Source of the DNA: Caballeronia humi
GTDB lineage: Bacteria; Pseudomonadota; Gammaproteobacteria; Burkholderiales; Burkholderiaceae
DNA length: 64,000 bases
Assembly (NCBI RefSeq): GCF_001544475.1
Contig: NZ_FCNW02000019.1
Span: forward strand, 1 to 64,000
Direction: 5' to 3'
The notes under the pieces are model-generated. The model was not told the DNA's origin and ran no database searches. It saw nothing but the letters and a program-made list of their open reading frames with translations. How positions within the stretch are numbered: position 1 is the first letter of the stretch; each line of letters starts with the position of its first letter. This document shows positions 18,628-27,015 of the stretch, piece after piece. The position numbers and the translations under genes were made by a program.

Positions 18628-19383
18628 TCAGTGACGCAGCTTATAGCCGCTCGCCAGCATTCGCACGGCGATCGCGGCCAACACGGCGAAAAACGCGCCG
18701 ACGATCGCCAGGCTCGCAAGCGGGCTCACGTCGGACATGCCGAAGAACCCGTAGCGGAAGCCGTCGATCATGTAGAAAAACGGGTTCAGACGCGATACCT
18801 CGCGCCAGACAGGCGGCAGCGAATGCGTCGAGTAGAACACGCCCGACAGGAACGTGAGCGGCATGATCAGGAAATTCTGAAAAGCGGCAAGCTGGTCGAA
18901 TTTCTCGGCCCAGATGCCGGCGATCAGCCCGAGCGTGCCGAGAATCCCCGAGCCGAGCACAGCGAACGCAATGATGTAGAGCGGCGCGGAAAAAGTCATC
19001 GGGATGAACCATACGGTCACGATGAACACGCCGAATCCGACCACCAGCCCGCGCACGACCGACGCCAGCACGTACGCGAAATACATTTCCCAGTGCGCGA
19101 TCGGCGGCAGCAGCACGAACACGAGATTGCCGGTGATCTTCGACTGGATCATCGACGACGAACTGTTCGCGAACGAGTTCTGCAGCACGCTCATCATGAC
19201 GAGGCCGGGCACGAGAAAGCTCGTGTACGCGACGCCCGGATACACCTGCACGTGGCTCGACAGCGCGTGACCGAAGATCATCAGATACAGGAGCGCCGTA
19301 ATCACCGGCGCGAGCACCGTCTGGAAGGCGACCTTCCAGAAACGCAAGATTTCCTTATAAAACAGTGTTCTGAAACCGCTCAT
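18628..19383 (-). CDS. ABC-2 type exporter permease (YadH/NodJ-like)
   Basis: The 251-residue product is a six-helix ABC-2 permease: a short amphipathic N terminus (FRTLFYKEILRFWKV), FQTVLAPVITALLYLMIFG, a loop with YPGVAYTSFLVPGLVMMSVLQNSF, and the family signature around PLTFLSGVFYSTHSLPPVWR before the final helices. It overlaps the upstream ATPase gene by four bases. Homologues such as YadH and NodJ export unidentified or lipo-oligosaccharide substrates; the substrate here is unknown, but the setting between mla and murA points to the envelope. Confidence 0.87.
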   Translation of the reverse strand: MSGFRTLFYKEILRFWKVAFQTVLAPVITALLYLMIFGHALSSHVQVYPGVAYTSFLVPGLVMMSVLQNSFANSSSSMIQSKITGNLVFVLLPPIAHWEMYFAYVLASVVRGLVVGFGVFIVTVWFIPMTFSAPLYIIAFAVLGSGILGTLGLIAGIWAEKFDQLAAFQNFLIMPLTFLSGVFYSTHSLPPVWREVSRLNPFFYMIDGFRYGFFGMSDVSPLASLAIVGAFFAVLAAIAVRMLASGYKLRH

Positions 19384-20306
19384 GAAAGTCCCTCGACCAC
19401 TTCAGGCTCGTTCATGACCTGCACGAACACATCTTCCAGATCGGCCTTGCGCACTTCGATTTCGTCGAATGCGCAGCCCGCCGCGCGGCATTTCGCGAGA
19501 ATCGGCTCGACTTCGTCGTAGCTCGCGAGACGCAACAGATGCTGCGCGCCCGATACCGCGTGCGGATCGACTTCCAGCGGGCGCAATTCGGCGGGCAGCA
19601 CGCCGCGCGAAAAGCGCAGCGACAACTGCATGCCCGAGAAGCGCTGGAGCAGCGAGCTCGTCCGCTCCAGCGCGACGACTTCGCCCCGCCGCAGCATCGC
19701 GAGCCGGTCGCAGAGCGCCTCGGCTTCTTCGAGATAGTGCGTCGTGAGGACGATCGTGTGACCCTCGCGATTCAGGCGCGAGATGAATTTCCACAACGTC
19801 TGGCGCAATTCCACATCGACGCCGGCGGTCGGCTCGTCGAGCACGATCACGGGCGGCCGATGCACCAGCGCCTGCGCGACCAGCACGCGCCGCTTCATCC
19901 CGCCGGACAGCGCGCGGGTGTTCACGTCGGCTTTCTCGGTGAGATCGAGGTTCGCCATGATTTCGTCGATCCAGTCGTCGTTGTGGCGCAAGCCAAAATA
20001 GCCCGACTGGATGCGCAGCGATTCGCGCACGGTGAAAAACGGATCGAACACGAGCTCCTGCGGCACGATGCCGAGCGCGCGGCGCGCGGCGCGAAAATCG
20101 GTGACGACGTCGTGGCCGCGCACGGAAATCGTGCCGCTGTCGGCGCGCGCGAGGCCCGCGAGGATGCTGATCAGGGTGGTCTTGCCCGCCCCGTTGGGAC
20201 CGAGCAGGCCGAAGAACTCGCCTTCTTCCACCGTGAAACTCACGCCTTTGAGCGCTTGCAGCTCTTTATAGCGCTTTCTGACGTTTCGGATTTCTATGGC
20301 TGACAT
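19380..20306 (-). CDS. ABC-2 type exporter ATP-binding protein (YadG/NodI-like)
   Basis: The 308-residue ATPase has Walker A GPNGAGKTT (residues 36-44), a Q-loop in IVPQEL, the signature LSGGMKRRV, Walker B VIVLDEPTAGVD, and the switch His in LTTHYLEEAEALCDR, followed by a C-terminal extension (about 230-308) typical of the DrrA/NodI group. It pairs with the permease at 18628. The 226-base gap upstream contains a TATAAT-like element and a GC-rich hairpin. Confidence 0.9.
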   Translation of the reverse strand: MSAIEIRNVRKRYKELQALKGVSFTVEEGEFFGLLGPNGAGKTTLISILAGLARADSGTISVRGHDVVTDFRAARRALGIVPQELVFDPFFTVRESLRIQSGYFGLRHNDDWIDEIMANLDLTEKADVNTRALSGGMKRRVLVAQALVHRPPVIVLDEPTAGVDVELRQTLWKFISRLNREGHTIVLTTHYLEEAEALCDRLAMLRRGEVVALERTSSLLQRFSGMQLSLRFSRGVLPAELRPLEVDPHAVSGAQHLLRLASYDEVEPILAKCRAAGCAFDEIEVRKADLEDVFVQVMNEPEVVEGLS

Positions 20307-20446
20307 GACTGTGCGCGCGCTGAAAAAAGCGGCGGCTCAAGTGTGCGGTACGGGCCTGATCCGGCTGAAAGCGCGCGGGAAATGCGCTCACTTCAGTGCC
20401 GGAACACGGCCAGAAGGGGCCGGGTACGTGGCCGAAAAAACATTTG

Positions 20447-20452
20447 ATTATA
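20447..20452 (-). promoter_or_regulatory. Candidate -10 element for the ABC-bolA-murA-his run
   Basis: A perfect TATAAT on the minus strand lies about 140 bases upstream of the ATPase start, in the only sizeable gap (20307-20532) between mlaB and that gene. No convincing -35 hexamer sits 16-18 bases upstream (AATCGG is the 17-base option), so this is tentative. A 7-bp perfect hairpin (GCGGGAC, loop GTC, GTCCCGC, 20488-20504) precedes it without a T-run. Confidence 0.35.
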
Positions 20453-20532
20453 GGGCAAACGGGCCGAGCCCGATTTTGCCGGACGCGGCGGGACGTCGTC
20501 CCGCGCCGCGCAGGTTGCGGCTCAAGGCAGGA

Positions 20533-20820
20533 TCAATGCCGGAAAGAGAGGAGCGTGTCGACGCCGTAGGCCTGCGCGAGACTGGCAAGCCCGGTGGGAA
20601 AATTGACGATGGCAAGCGCGCCGCCGCGGGCGGACGCCGCGCGCTGCCACGCGAGAAACACCGCGAGCGCGGACGAATCGAACTGCGTGAGCGGCGCGCA
20701 ATCGACTTCGGTTGCGCCCGCCGCAATCCGCGACAGCCCCGCTTCGAGCGCGGCCTTCGCGCTCTCGTGCGTGAGCGCGGCGGCGGTTTCGAAGCGGGAC
20801 GCGTGATTCAAACCGCTCAC
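20533..20820 (-). CDS. mlaB: MlaB-type STAS-domain protein of the phospholipid ABC transporter
   Basis: MlaB is a cytoplasmic STAS protein that binds MlaF and is needed for a stable, active MlaFEDB complex. The 95-residue product has the expected order: a strand with SRFETAAALTHESAKAALEAG, the VDCAPLTQFDSSALAVFLAWQR segment with the STAS DSSAL loop, and GGALAIVNFPTGLASLAQAYGV. It overlaps mlaC by four bases and closes the mla operon. Confidence 0.88.
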   Translation of the reverse strand: MSGLNHASRFETAAALTHESAKAALEAGLSRIAAGATEVDCAPLTQFDSSALAVFLAWQRAASARGGALAIVNFPTGLASLAQAYGVDTLLSFRH

Positions 20821-21446
20821 GATGCCTTGCCGCTCGCGAGTTGCTGGTTACGCTGCGTCAGGAACTGCAGCAGTCCGTCGACGCCATGCTGCGAAATCTG
20901 CTCGCTGAACTGCTGCTGGTAAGCCTGGATCAGCCATGCGCCGAGCACGTTGATGTCGTAAACCTTCCAGCCTTGCGGTGTCTTGTACAGGCGATAGTCG
21001 AGCTGGATCGGCTGACCGTTGTTGATGACGACCGAGCGCACGACCACGTCCGTATCTTCCGGCGATGCGCGGAACGGCTTGTACTGCACTTCCTGGTCGC
21101 GCACCTGTGCGAGCGCGCCCGAATACGTGCGGATCAGCAGTATCTTGAACTGCTCGACGATTTCCTTCTGCTGCTGCGGCGTCGCGGTGTTCCAGTTGCG
21201 GCCCATGACGAGGCGCGTCGTGCGCGTGAAGTCCGTGTACGGCAGGATTTTCTGGTTTACGAGTTCCGTGATGCGCGTGATGTTGCCCGACTGGATCTGC
21301 TTGTCGGCCTTGATCTGGTCGAGCACCTGCTGCGTGACCGTCTTGATCAGGACATCCGGATTGCTCGTATCGACAGCCTGCGCCGATGCGCCGCTCGAGA
21401 ACGCAAGGAACAACGCGAAAAGGGGAAGCAACAATAGTTTTTTCAT
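20817..21446 (-). CDS. mlaC: Periplasmic phospholipid-binding protein MlaC (Tgt2/Ttg2D)
   Basis: MlaC shuttles phospholipids between MlaA at the outer membrane and MlaD at the inner membrane. The 209-residue product has a Sec signal peptide (about residues 1-22, ending ASA) and the family core: NQKILPYTDFTRTTRLVMGRNW, EQFKILLIRTYSGAL, and the C-terminal GWKVYDINVLGAWLIQAYQQQF. It lies 124 bases after mlaA and overlaps mlaB. Confidence 0.94.
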   Translation of the reverse strand: MKKLLLLPLFALFLAFSSGASAQAVDTSNPDVLIKTVTQQVLDQIKADKQIQSGNITRITELVNQKILPYTDFTRTTRLVMGRNWNTATPQQQKEIVEQFKILLIRTYSGALAQVRDQEVQYKPFRASPEDTDVVVRSVVINNGQPIQLDYRLYKTPQGWKVYDINVLGAWLIQAYQQQFSEQISQHGVDGLLQFLTQRNQQLASGKAS

Positions 21447-21570
21447 TTCAGACCCTGCTTTTAAAGTGGCTTGGGTTTGAGCATGGCGAGGATTCCGAGT
21501 TCACGCGCCGCACCCGCCAAACCGTCAAAATACCTGTCAATTATGTTACGGCTCGTTATGCACGGCCGGA

Positions 21571-22533
21571 TCAGCGCAGGCGGATCGAAGGGAACGACGG
21601 AATGCGCGGCGGCACCATCTGATTCCCCTTGATCGTACCGCTGCCGCTGGCCGGCGCGGGCGCTTCCGCCCCTTCCGATGCCGCTTCCGGCGCTGATGCC
21701 GCCGTCGCCGGTGCAGCGGTGGCCGATGCCGGCGCAAGCGGCGTCGCGGTGGCCGATGCCGCCGTCGCCGCAGCCGCGCCCGCCGTGCCGCCGGATGCAG
21801 TGTCGTCGTAAGTCGGCAGCGCTTCATCACCGTAATCCGGCGCCGAACCGTCGCCGCCCGAGATCAGATACTGGCGCCGCTGGAGATACGCGTTACGCAC
21901 GAACGAATACTTGTCGAGCGCGGCATCAGCGAGCACGTCGCTTGCGCCGAGCAGATTCGCGCGCACGTCGATGAGATTGACGCCGTACAGCGCCCAGCTG
22001 ACCGAATCCGGATGCACGTAGGTGAGCGGATTGCCGAAATAATCGACGACCGTGCCGCCCGTGTCGCGAATCGTGCTCGGCCCGAGCAGCGGCAGCACGA
22101 GATACGGCCCCGACGGCACGCCATAGTGGCCGAGCGTCAGGCCGAAATCGGCTTCGTGCTTTGGCAGCTTCGCGATCGTCGCGACGTCGAACAGGCCGCC
22201 GATGCCGAACAGCGTGTTGATCGCGACCCGCATGATGTCCGACACGCCATCGGCGATCTTCAACTGCAGCAGATTGTTCGCCGCGATGTAGACGTCGCCG
22301 ATGTTGGAGAAGAAGTTGGTCACGCTGTTGCGCACCGGCTCCGGCACCGCCCAGACGTACGCCTTCGCGACCGGCTTCAGGGCAACCTGGTCGATCTTGT
22401 CGTTGACCGTGAACATCGTCCGGTTGTAGCTCTCGAACGGATCGCCCTTGGTAGGCGTCGTCACGGTCGCGCAGCCGGCCAACAGCGCCACGGCAACCAC
22501 GATACTCGCGCTTCTCACGCGCATCGCCTGCAT
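21571..22533 (-). CDS. mlaA: Outer-membrane lipoprotein MlaA (VacJ) with an Ala/Pro-rich tail
   Basis: MlaA removes mislocalised phospholipids from the outer leaflet. The 320-residue product has a lipobox (LLAGC, C21), the core motif DPFESYNRTMFTVNDKIDQVALKPVAKAY, NFFSNIGDVYIAANNLLQ and the FGLTLGHYGVPSGPYLVLPLLGPSTIRD segment. After about residue 255 it continues into a roughly 60-residue low-complexity stretch of Ala, Pro, Ser and Thr. Unlike E. coli, where mlaA is elsewhere, it sits inside the operon between mlaD and mlaC. The ATG at 22533 follows AAGGAG. Confidence 0.93.
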   Translation of the reverse strand: MQAMRVRSASIVVAVALLAGCATVTTPTKGDPFESYNRTMFTVNDKIDQVALKPVAKAYVWAVPEPVRNSVTNFFSNIGDVYIAANNLLQLKIADGVSDIMRVAINTLFGIGGLFDVATIAKLPKHEADFGLTLGHYGVPSGPYLVLPLLGPSTIRDTGGTVVDYFGNPLTYVHPDSVSWALYGVNLIDVRANLLGASDVLADAALDKYSFVRNAYLQRRQYLISGGDGSAPDYGDEALPTYDDTASGGTAGAAAATAASATATPLAPASATAAPATAASAPEAASEGAEAPAPASGSGTIKGNQMVPPRIPSFPSIRLR

Positions 22534-22543
22534 GTCCTTCTCC

Positions 22544-23098
22544 TTATTGACCGGCCGAACTCGCGCCCATCGCGCTTGCCGCACCCGGGAACGCCGGTGC
22601 GGGCGCGGTCGCAGCGGGCGACGCGGGCGGTTTCGACGCGCCCGAATCCGCCGCCTTGTTGTACAGGAACTGGCCGATCAGGTTTTCCAGCACGACGGCC
22701 GATTGCGTCATCGAAATGGTGTCGCCGCTCTTGAGCATCTGGTCGTCGCCGCCGGGTTCGAGTCCGATGTACTGCTCCCCGAGCAAGCCCGAAGTCAGGA
22801 TCTTCGCCGACGAATCCTTGGGAAACTCGAATTGCTTGTCGATATCGATGGTCACGACCGCCTGATACGTGTTCTGGTCAAAGCCGATCGAGCCAACCCG
22901 GCCGACCGTCACGCCCGCGCTCTTCACCGGCGCACGCGCTTTCAGCCCGCCGATGTTGTCGAACTTGAGCTTCACGGCGTACGTCGGCTGGAACGACAGG
23001 GAGCTCATGTTGCCGGCTTTCAGCGCGAGAAACAGCAGCGCCACGAAACCCAGCACCACGAAGAGGCCGACCCAGAAGTCGAGAGCAGTCTTTTTCAT
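22544..23098 (-). CDS. mlaD: Phospholipid-transport MCE protein MlaD
   Basis: MlaD is the MCE-domain ring protein of the inner-membrane MlaFEDB complex. The 184-residue product has a single N-terminal helix (DFWVGLFVVLGFVALLFLAL), then the MCE domain (YAVKLKFDNIGGLKARAPVKSAGVTVGRV and TSGLLGEQYIGLEPGG), and a proline/alanine-rich C-terminal tail. It lies 94 bases after mlaE and 10 before mlaA. Confidence 0.94.
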   Translation of the reverse strand: MKKTALDFWVGLFVVLGFVALLFLALKAGNMSSLSFQPTYAVKLKFDNIGGLKARAPVKSAGVTVGRVGSIGFDQNTYQAVVTIDIDKQFEFPKDSSAKILTSGLLGEQYIGLEPGGDDQMLKSGDTISMTQSAVVLENLIGQFLYNKAADSGASKPPASPAATAPAPAFPGAASAMGASSAGQ

Positions 23099-23192
23099 CG
23101 TCTATCCAAAGAGAATCTTGTCGCTAAAAGGTGCGCAGGACTGTGCCGTGCGCCACGCCCGCGATGCGCGAGCGCCCTTTTTAATCAATGCG

Positions 23193-23960
23193 TTAGCTGA
23201 ACATCAGCGCGGTCAGCAGGAAATCGAGGCCGAGTACGGCGAGCGACGCGTACACGACCGTCCTGGTCGTCGCGCGCGACACGCCTTCGGGCGTCGGCTT
23301 GGCTTCGTAGCCCTGGAACAGCGCGATGAACGTCACGGCAAAGCCGAACACGATGCTCTTGATCACGCCGTTGCCCACATCGCGCCACACGTCCACGCCG
23401 CCCTGCATTTGCGACCAGAACGCCCCGGCATCGACACCGATCATCAGCACACCCACCACGTATCCGCCGATCACGCCGACCGCGCTGAAGATCGCGGCGA
23501 GAATCGGCATCGAGATGATTCCGGCCCACATGCGGGGCGCGACGACGACTTTCAGCGGATCGACAGCCATCATTTCCATCGCGGTCAGTTGCTCGCCGGC
23601 TTTCATCAAACCGATTTCGGCGGTGAGCGACGTGCCTGCGCGCCCGGCGAACAGGAGCGCGGTGACTACCGGCCCGAGTTCACGCACGAGCGACAGCGCC
23701 ACGAGCAACCCGAGGGCCTGCTCCGAGCCATAGCGATTGAGCGTGTAATACCCCTGCAAGCCCAATACGAAGCCAACGAACAATCCCGACACCGCGATGA
23801 TCACCAGCGAATAATTGCCGACGAAATGAATCTGTTTCGTGACAAGACGCGGGCGGCGCAGCAGCGGGAAGATTTCGAGCACGAGGCGCACGAACATGCG
23901 CGTCGCGTAACCGGCGGTGCCGAAGCCGTCGAGCACCCAGCGTCCGAGCGCGCTGATCAT
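23193..23960 (-). CDS. mlaE: Phospholipid-transport permease MlaE
   Basis: MlaE is the permease of the Mla transporter. The 255-residue product shows QIHFVGNYSLVIIAVSGLFVG, the signature ELGPVVTALLFAGRAGTSLTAEIGLMKAGEQLTAMEMMAVDP, and several further helices ending SLAVLGLDFLLTALMFS. The start overlaps the mlaF stop by four bases. Confidence 0.95.
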   Translation of the reverse strand: MISALGRWVLDGFGTAGYATRMFVRLVLEIFPLLRRPRLVTKQIHFVGNYSLVIIAVSGLFVGFVLGLQGYYTLNRYGSEQALGLLVALSLVRELGPVVTALLFAGRAGTSLTAEIGLMKAGEQLTAMEMMAVDPLKVVVAPRMWAGIISMPILAAIFSAVGVIGGYVVGVLMIGVDAGAFWSQMQGGVDVWRDVGNGVIKSIVFGFAVTFIALFQGYEAKPTPEGVSRATTRTVVYASLAVLGLDFLLTALMFS

Positions 23961-24772
23961 GCCTGACCTCCGATACCGAAATCCGCCGCCAGAGGCACGC
24001 TGGCGTAGTGGAACTTGAACGGGCCGTCGGGCGCGCCGTCGATAAACTGGCGCACCGACGGATCGGTCGATGCGCGCAATTGATCCGGCGTACCTTCGGC
24101 CAGGATGCCGCCGTTCGCGATGAAATATACGTAATCGGCGATGGCGAACGACTCCGGCACGTCGTGCGTCACGAGAATCGACGTCGCGCCAAGGGCGCTG
24201 TTCAGCGTGCGGATCAGGTTCGCCGTGATGCCGAGTGAAATGGGGTCGAGTCCGGCGAACGGCTCGTCGTACATCATCAATTGCGGATCGAGCGCAATGG
24301 CGCGTGCGAGCGCCACGCGGCGCGCCATGCCGCCCGAAATCTCCGACGGCGCGAGATCGCGCGCGCCACGCAGACCGACCGCATTGAGCTTCATCAGCAC
24401 GAGGTCGCGCAAAAGTTCTTCGGGAAGATCGGTGTGTTCGCGCAGCGGGAAAGCGACGTTTTCGAAGACGGTCTGATCGGTGAAAAGGGCACCGAACTGG
24501 AACAGCATGCCCATCTTTCGGCGCAGCGCGTAGAGGCCGTCGCGCGTCTGGGCGCCGACATCCGCGCCGCCGAACAGCACTTGTCCGCGCTTCGCCTTGA
24601 CCAATCCGCCGATCAGACGCAGCACCGTGGTCTTGCCGCAGCCCGACCCGCCCATGACCGCGACCACCTGGCCACGCGTAAAACGCATGTTCAGATTCGA
24701 CAAAACGAGCCTGTCGCCGTAACCGAAGTCGACGTCGCGAAGCTCAAGCAGGGTCTCGGGGGAAGCAGGCAC
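23957..24772 (-). CDS. mlaF: Phospholipid-transport ATPase MlaF
   Basis: MlaF is the ATPase of the Mla system. The 271-residue product has Walker A GGSGCGKTT (about residues 42-50), the Q-loop MLFQFGALFTDQTVFENVAFP typical of MlaF, the signature EISGGMARRVALARAI, Walker B LMMYDEPFAGLDPI and switch His ILVTHDVPESF. The start codon is GTG at 24772, supported by AAAGGA upstream. It is the first gene of mlaFEDACB. Confidence 0.95.
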   Translation of the reverse strand: MPASPETLLELRDVDFGYGDRLVLSNLNMRFTRGQVVAVMGGSGCGKTTVLRLIGGLVKAKRGQVLFGGADVGAQTRDGLYALRRKMGMLFQFGALFTDQTVFENVAFPLREHTDLPEELLRDLVLMKLNAVGLRGARDLAPSEISGGMARRVALARAIALDPQLMMYDEPFAGLDPISLGITANLIRTLNSALGATSILVTHDVPESFAIADYVYFIANGGILAEGTPDQLRASTDPSVRQFIDGAPDGPFKFHYASVPLAADFGIGGQA

Positions 24773-24805
24773 GGAAGCGGGCAGTCCTTTTACGCAAGAG
24801 GCCGA

Positions 24806-24811
24806 ATTATA
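24806..24811 (-). promoter_or_regulatory. Candidate -10 element of the mla operon
   Basis: A perfect TATAAT on the minus strand lies 34 bases upstream of the mlaF GTG start, giving a predicted short leader with SD AAAGGA. The sequence 17-18 bases upstream (GGCATC/AGGCAT) is a poor -35, so either an activator is needed or the call is wrong. Confidence 0.4.
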
Positions 24812-24869
24812 GGGCCTGCGCGTAAACGATGCCTTGGCCTACCTTTCGACTAGTGATTTTTCCGAATTT

Positions 24870-25955
24870 TCAACATTGTTGCGCGAACTCCAGTTGTAGC
24901 GCAGTAACCGCTGCCGCCGTATCGGGCGCCTCGGTCACCGCGCGTACGAGCGCTGCGCTGCCGATACCCGTCGCCAGCACGTCACGCAAGACGTCGCCGT
25001 TTACACCGCCGATCGCCACGAGCGGCACGCGGCCGTCCAACAATCGCACGTATCGTGCCAGCCGCGCGAGACCTTGTGGCGCGGTCGGCATGACCTTGGT
25101 CGTCGTGGGGAATACGGCGCCGAGCGCCAGGTAGCTAGGACGGAAATGAAGCGCGCGCAGCATCTCGTAATAGCCGTGCGTCGAAAGGCCGAGGCGCACG
25201 CCGGCTTGGGCGATCGCTTCGAGGTCGGCGGTCTGCACGTCTTCCTGCCCGAGATGCACGCCGTACGCGCCCGCCGCGATCGCCTCGCGCCAGTGATCGT
25301 TGATGAACAACTGCGCCTGATGCTTGTGCCCTGCGTTCACCGCGCCTTCGATTTCACGCTTGAGATCGGCGGCATCGGTAGATTTGCGGCGGAGTTGCGC
25401 CGTCGTGACGCCCAGGTCCAGCACGCGCGCGACCCAGTCGGCGCTCGGCAACACCGGGTACAGGCCCAGTCGCTCCGGGCAACTCGGGAACGGCACGGAA
25501 GGCGGCGCCGGCAAGTCGCCGACGCGCGGGAACGTATCGAAATCGACGGGCCACGCGTCCGGCTTGTTTTCATCGCCGGCGCGCCAGGCGAGCGCGAGCA
25601 CCAGCGCGTCATGCGGCTCGAAATCGCAATCCAGGAACGCCGCAAGCGCCGCGAGCCAGTCGTCCGACCACTCTCCTTCCAGCACGAAACGCGCGTCTTC
25701 GCGACGCAGCACCGCCCGTCCGCCGTGTGCTTCGAGCACGGCAGCGCCGTCAGCCAGCAAACGCTCGACATCCGCGCCGTGCGTTTCCGTGAACACGATC
25801 AGGTCGCTCGCGCCGTGCGCCTCAGGCGGTGTCAGACAGATGCGCCATTGCGTCGATGCCGCCGGCCACTCACCGAGCCGCCCGCGAATCCGCTCGGCGA
25901 CCTCGGTCAGTTCGTCCGCCGGCGGCCAGAAAATCTCCCGATTCAGCAAGCTCAT
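24870..25955 (-). CDS. thiE: Thiamine-phosphate synthase with an extra N-terminal domain
   Basis: ThiE joins HMP-PP and the thiazole phosphate into thiamine monophosphate. The 361-residue product has a canonical ThiE barrel in its C-terminal half: TTAQLRRKS, AQLFINDHWREAIAAGAYGVHLGQED, LGLSTHGYYE, ALGAVFPTTTK and LVAIGGVNG. Residues 1-150 form an additional region (starting MSLLNREIFWPPADEL) that I do not recognise; stand-alone ThiE is about 210 residues. The ATG at 25955 overlaps the thiG stop by four bases, which argues that the long form is real. Confidence 0.9.
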   Translation of the reverse strand: MSLLNREIFWPPADELTEVAERIRGRLGEWPAASTQWRICLTPPEAHGASDLIVFTETHGADVERLLADGAAVLEAHGGRAVLRREDARFVLEGEWSDDWLAALAAFLDCDFEPHDALVLALAWRAGDENKPDAWPVDFDTFPRVGDLPAPPSVPFPSCPERLGLYPVLPSADWVARVLDLGVTTAQLRRKSTDAADLKREIEGAVNAGHKHQAQLFINDHWREAIAAGAYGVHLGQEDVQTADLEAIAQAGVRLGLSTHGYYEMLRALHFRPSYLALGAVFPTTTKVMPTAPQGLARLARYVRLLDGRVPLVAIGGVNGDVLRDVLATGIGSAALVRAVTEAPDTAAAVTALQLEFAQQC

Positions 25956-26767
25956 GCCGCGCCTCCGTCCTGGTGCCAGAACGGCATGCCGACGACCGGC
26001 GTGCTCGCCTGCGCGCTGTCGCGCTCGGCCATCGGTCCGGCGAGATAGGCCATGCGACCGGCCTCGACGCCCAGCGCGAACGCGCGCGCCATCTGCGGTG
26101 GGAAGGTCGCCTGCGAGACAGCCGTGTTGAGCAGCACGCCGTCGAAGCCCCACTCCATCACCTGGCACGCATGCGACGGCACGCCGAGCCCGGCATCGAC
26201 AATCAGCGGCACGTTCGGCAGCCGCTCGCGCAGCGTGCGCAGGCCGTACGGATTCGTCACGCCCTTGCCCGTGCCGATCGGCGCGCCCCACGGCATCAGC
26301 GCCTCGCAGCCGACGTCGAGCAGACGCCGTCCGATCACGAGATCTTCCGTGCAGTACGGCAGCACCTTGAAACCGTCGCGGATCAGCTTCGACGCCGCTT
26401 CGACCAGACCGATCGGGTCCGGCTGGAGCGTGTAGTCGTCGCCGATCAGTTCGAGCTTGATCCACGGTGTCTCGAAAACTTCGCGCGCCATGTGGGCGGT
26501 CGTCAGCACCTCGTCGACGCTCTGGCAGCCCGCCGTGTTCGGCAGGAGCGCGACGCCGTGGCGCTTCAGCACGTCGAAGAATCCGGCTTCGCCCGTCGTC
26601 GACTGGCGCCGGAGCGCGACCGTGACCATGCCGGGTTTGGCGGCATCGATGGAATCGGAGAGCGACTGCAGCGACGGATAACGCGAGGTCCCGAGCAGCA
26701 CGCGGCTCGGAAACGCCTCGCCGTAGAGCGTGAGCGCGTCGGCGGTTGTGATGGTGGTAGTGGTCAT
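25952..26767 (-). CDS. thiG: Thiazole synthase
   Basis: ThiG makes the thiazole phosphate from DXP, dehydroglycine and ThiS thiocarboxylate. The 271-residue barrel has LLGTSRYPSLQSLSDSIDAA, TVALRRQS, LLPNTAGCQSVDEVLTTAHMARE, WIKLELIGDDYTLQPD with the Schiff-base lysine, and APIGTGKGVTNPYGLR. Dehydroglycine would come from the glycine oxidase ThiO encoded just upstream. It lies 35 bases after thiS. Confidence 0.96.
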   Translation of the reverse strand: MTTTTITTADALTLYGEAFPSRVLLGTSRYPSLQSLSDSIDAAKPGMVTVALRRQSTTGEAGFFDVLKRHGVALLPNTAGCQSVDEVLTTAHMAREVFETPWIKLELIGDDYTLQPDPIGLVEAASKLIRDGFKVLPYCTEDLVIGRRLLDVGCEALMPWGAPIGTGKGVTNPYGLRTLRERLPNVPLIVDAGLGVPSHACQVMEWGFDGVLLNTAVSQATFPPQMARAFALGVEAGRMAYLAGPMAERDSAQASTPVVGMPFWHQDGGAA

Positions 26768-26802
26768 GATTCGATCCTGTGTTTGATCGTGTGATCGCGT
26801 GA

Positions 26803-27000
26803 TCAGCCGCCCGCGACCGGCGCGACGACGTCGAGTTTGTCGCCCGCAGCGAGCGCTTTCGACGCGTGTTCTCCGCGCGCCACGAACTGGCCGTTCAGCG
26901 CGACCGCGAACGGCGGCTTCGCGCCGAAGGCGGCGAGGGCATCGGTGACGGTGGCCGCGTCGGGCAGATCGAACGGCCTCTGATTGATGTGGATATTCAT
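26803..27000 (-). CDS. thiS: Sulfur-carrier protein ThiS
   Basis: ThiS is the ubiquitin-fold carrier whose C-terminal glycine becomes a thiocarboxylate for thiazole formation. The 65-residue product begins MNIHINQRPFDLPDAATV and ends VAPVAGG with the required terminal Gly-Gly. ThiF, which would adenylate it, is not in this window. It lies 15 bases after thiO. Confidence 0.93.
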   Translation of the reverse strand: MNIHINQRPFDLPDAATVTDALAAFGAKPPFAVALNGQFVARGEHASKALAAGDKLDVVAPVAGG

Positions 27001-27015
27001 GGCGATGTCAGCTAA

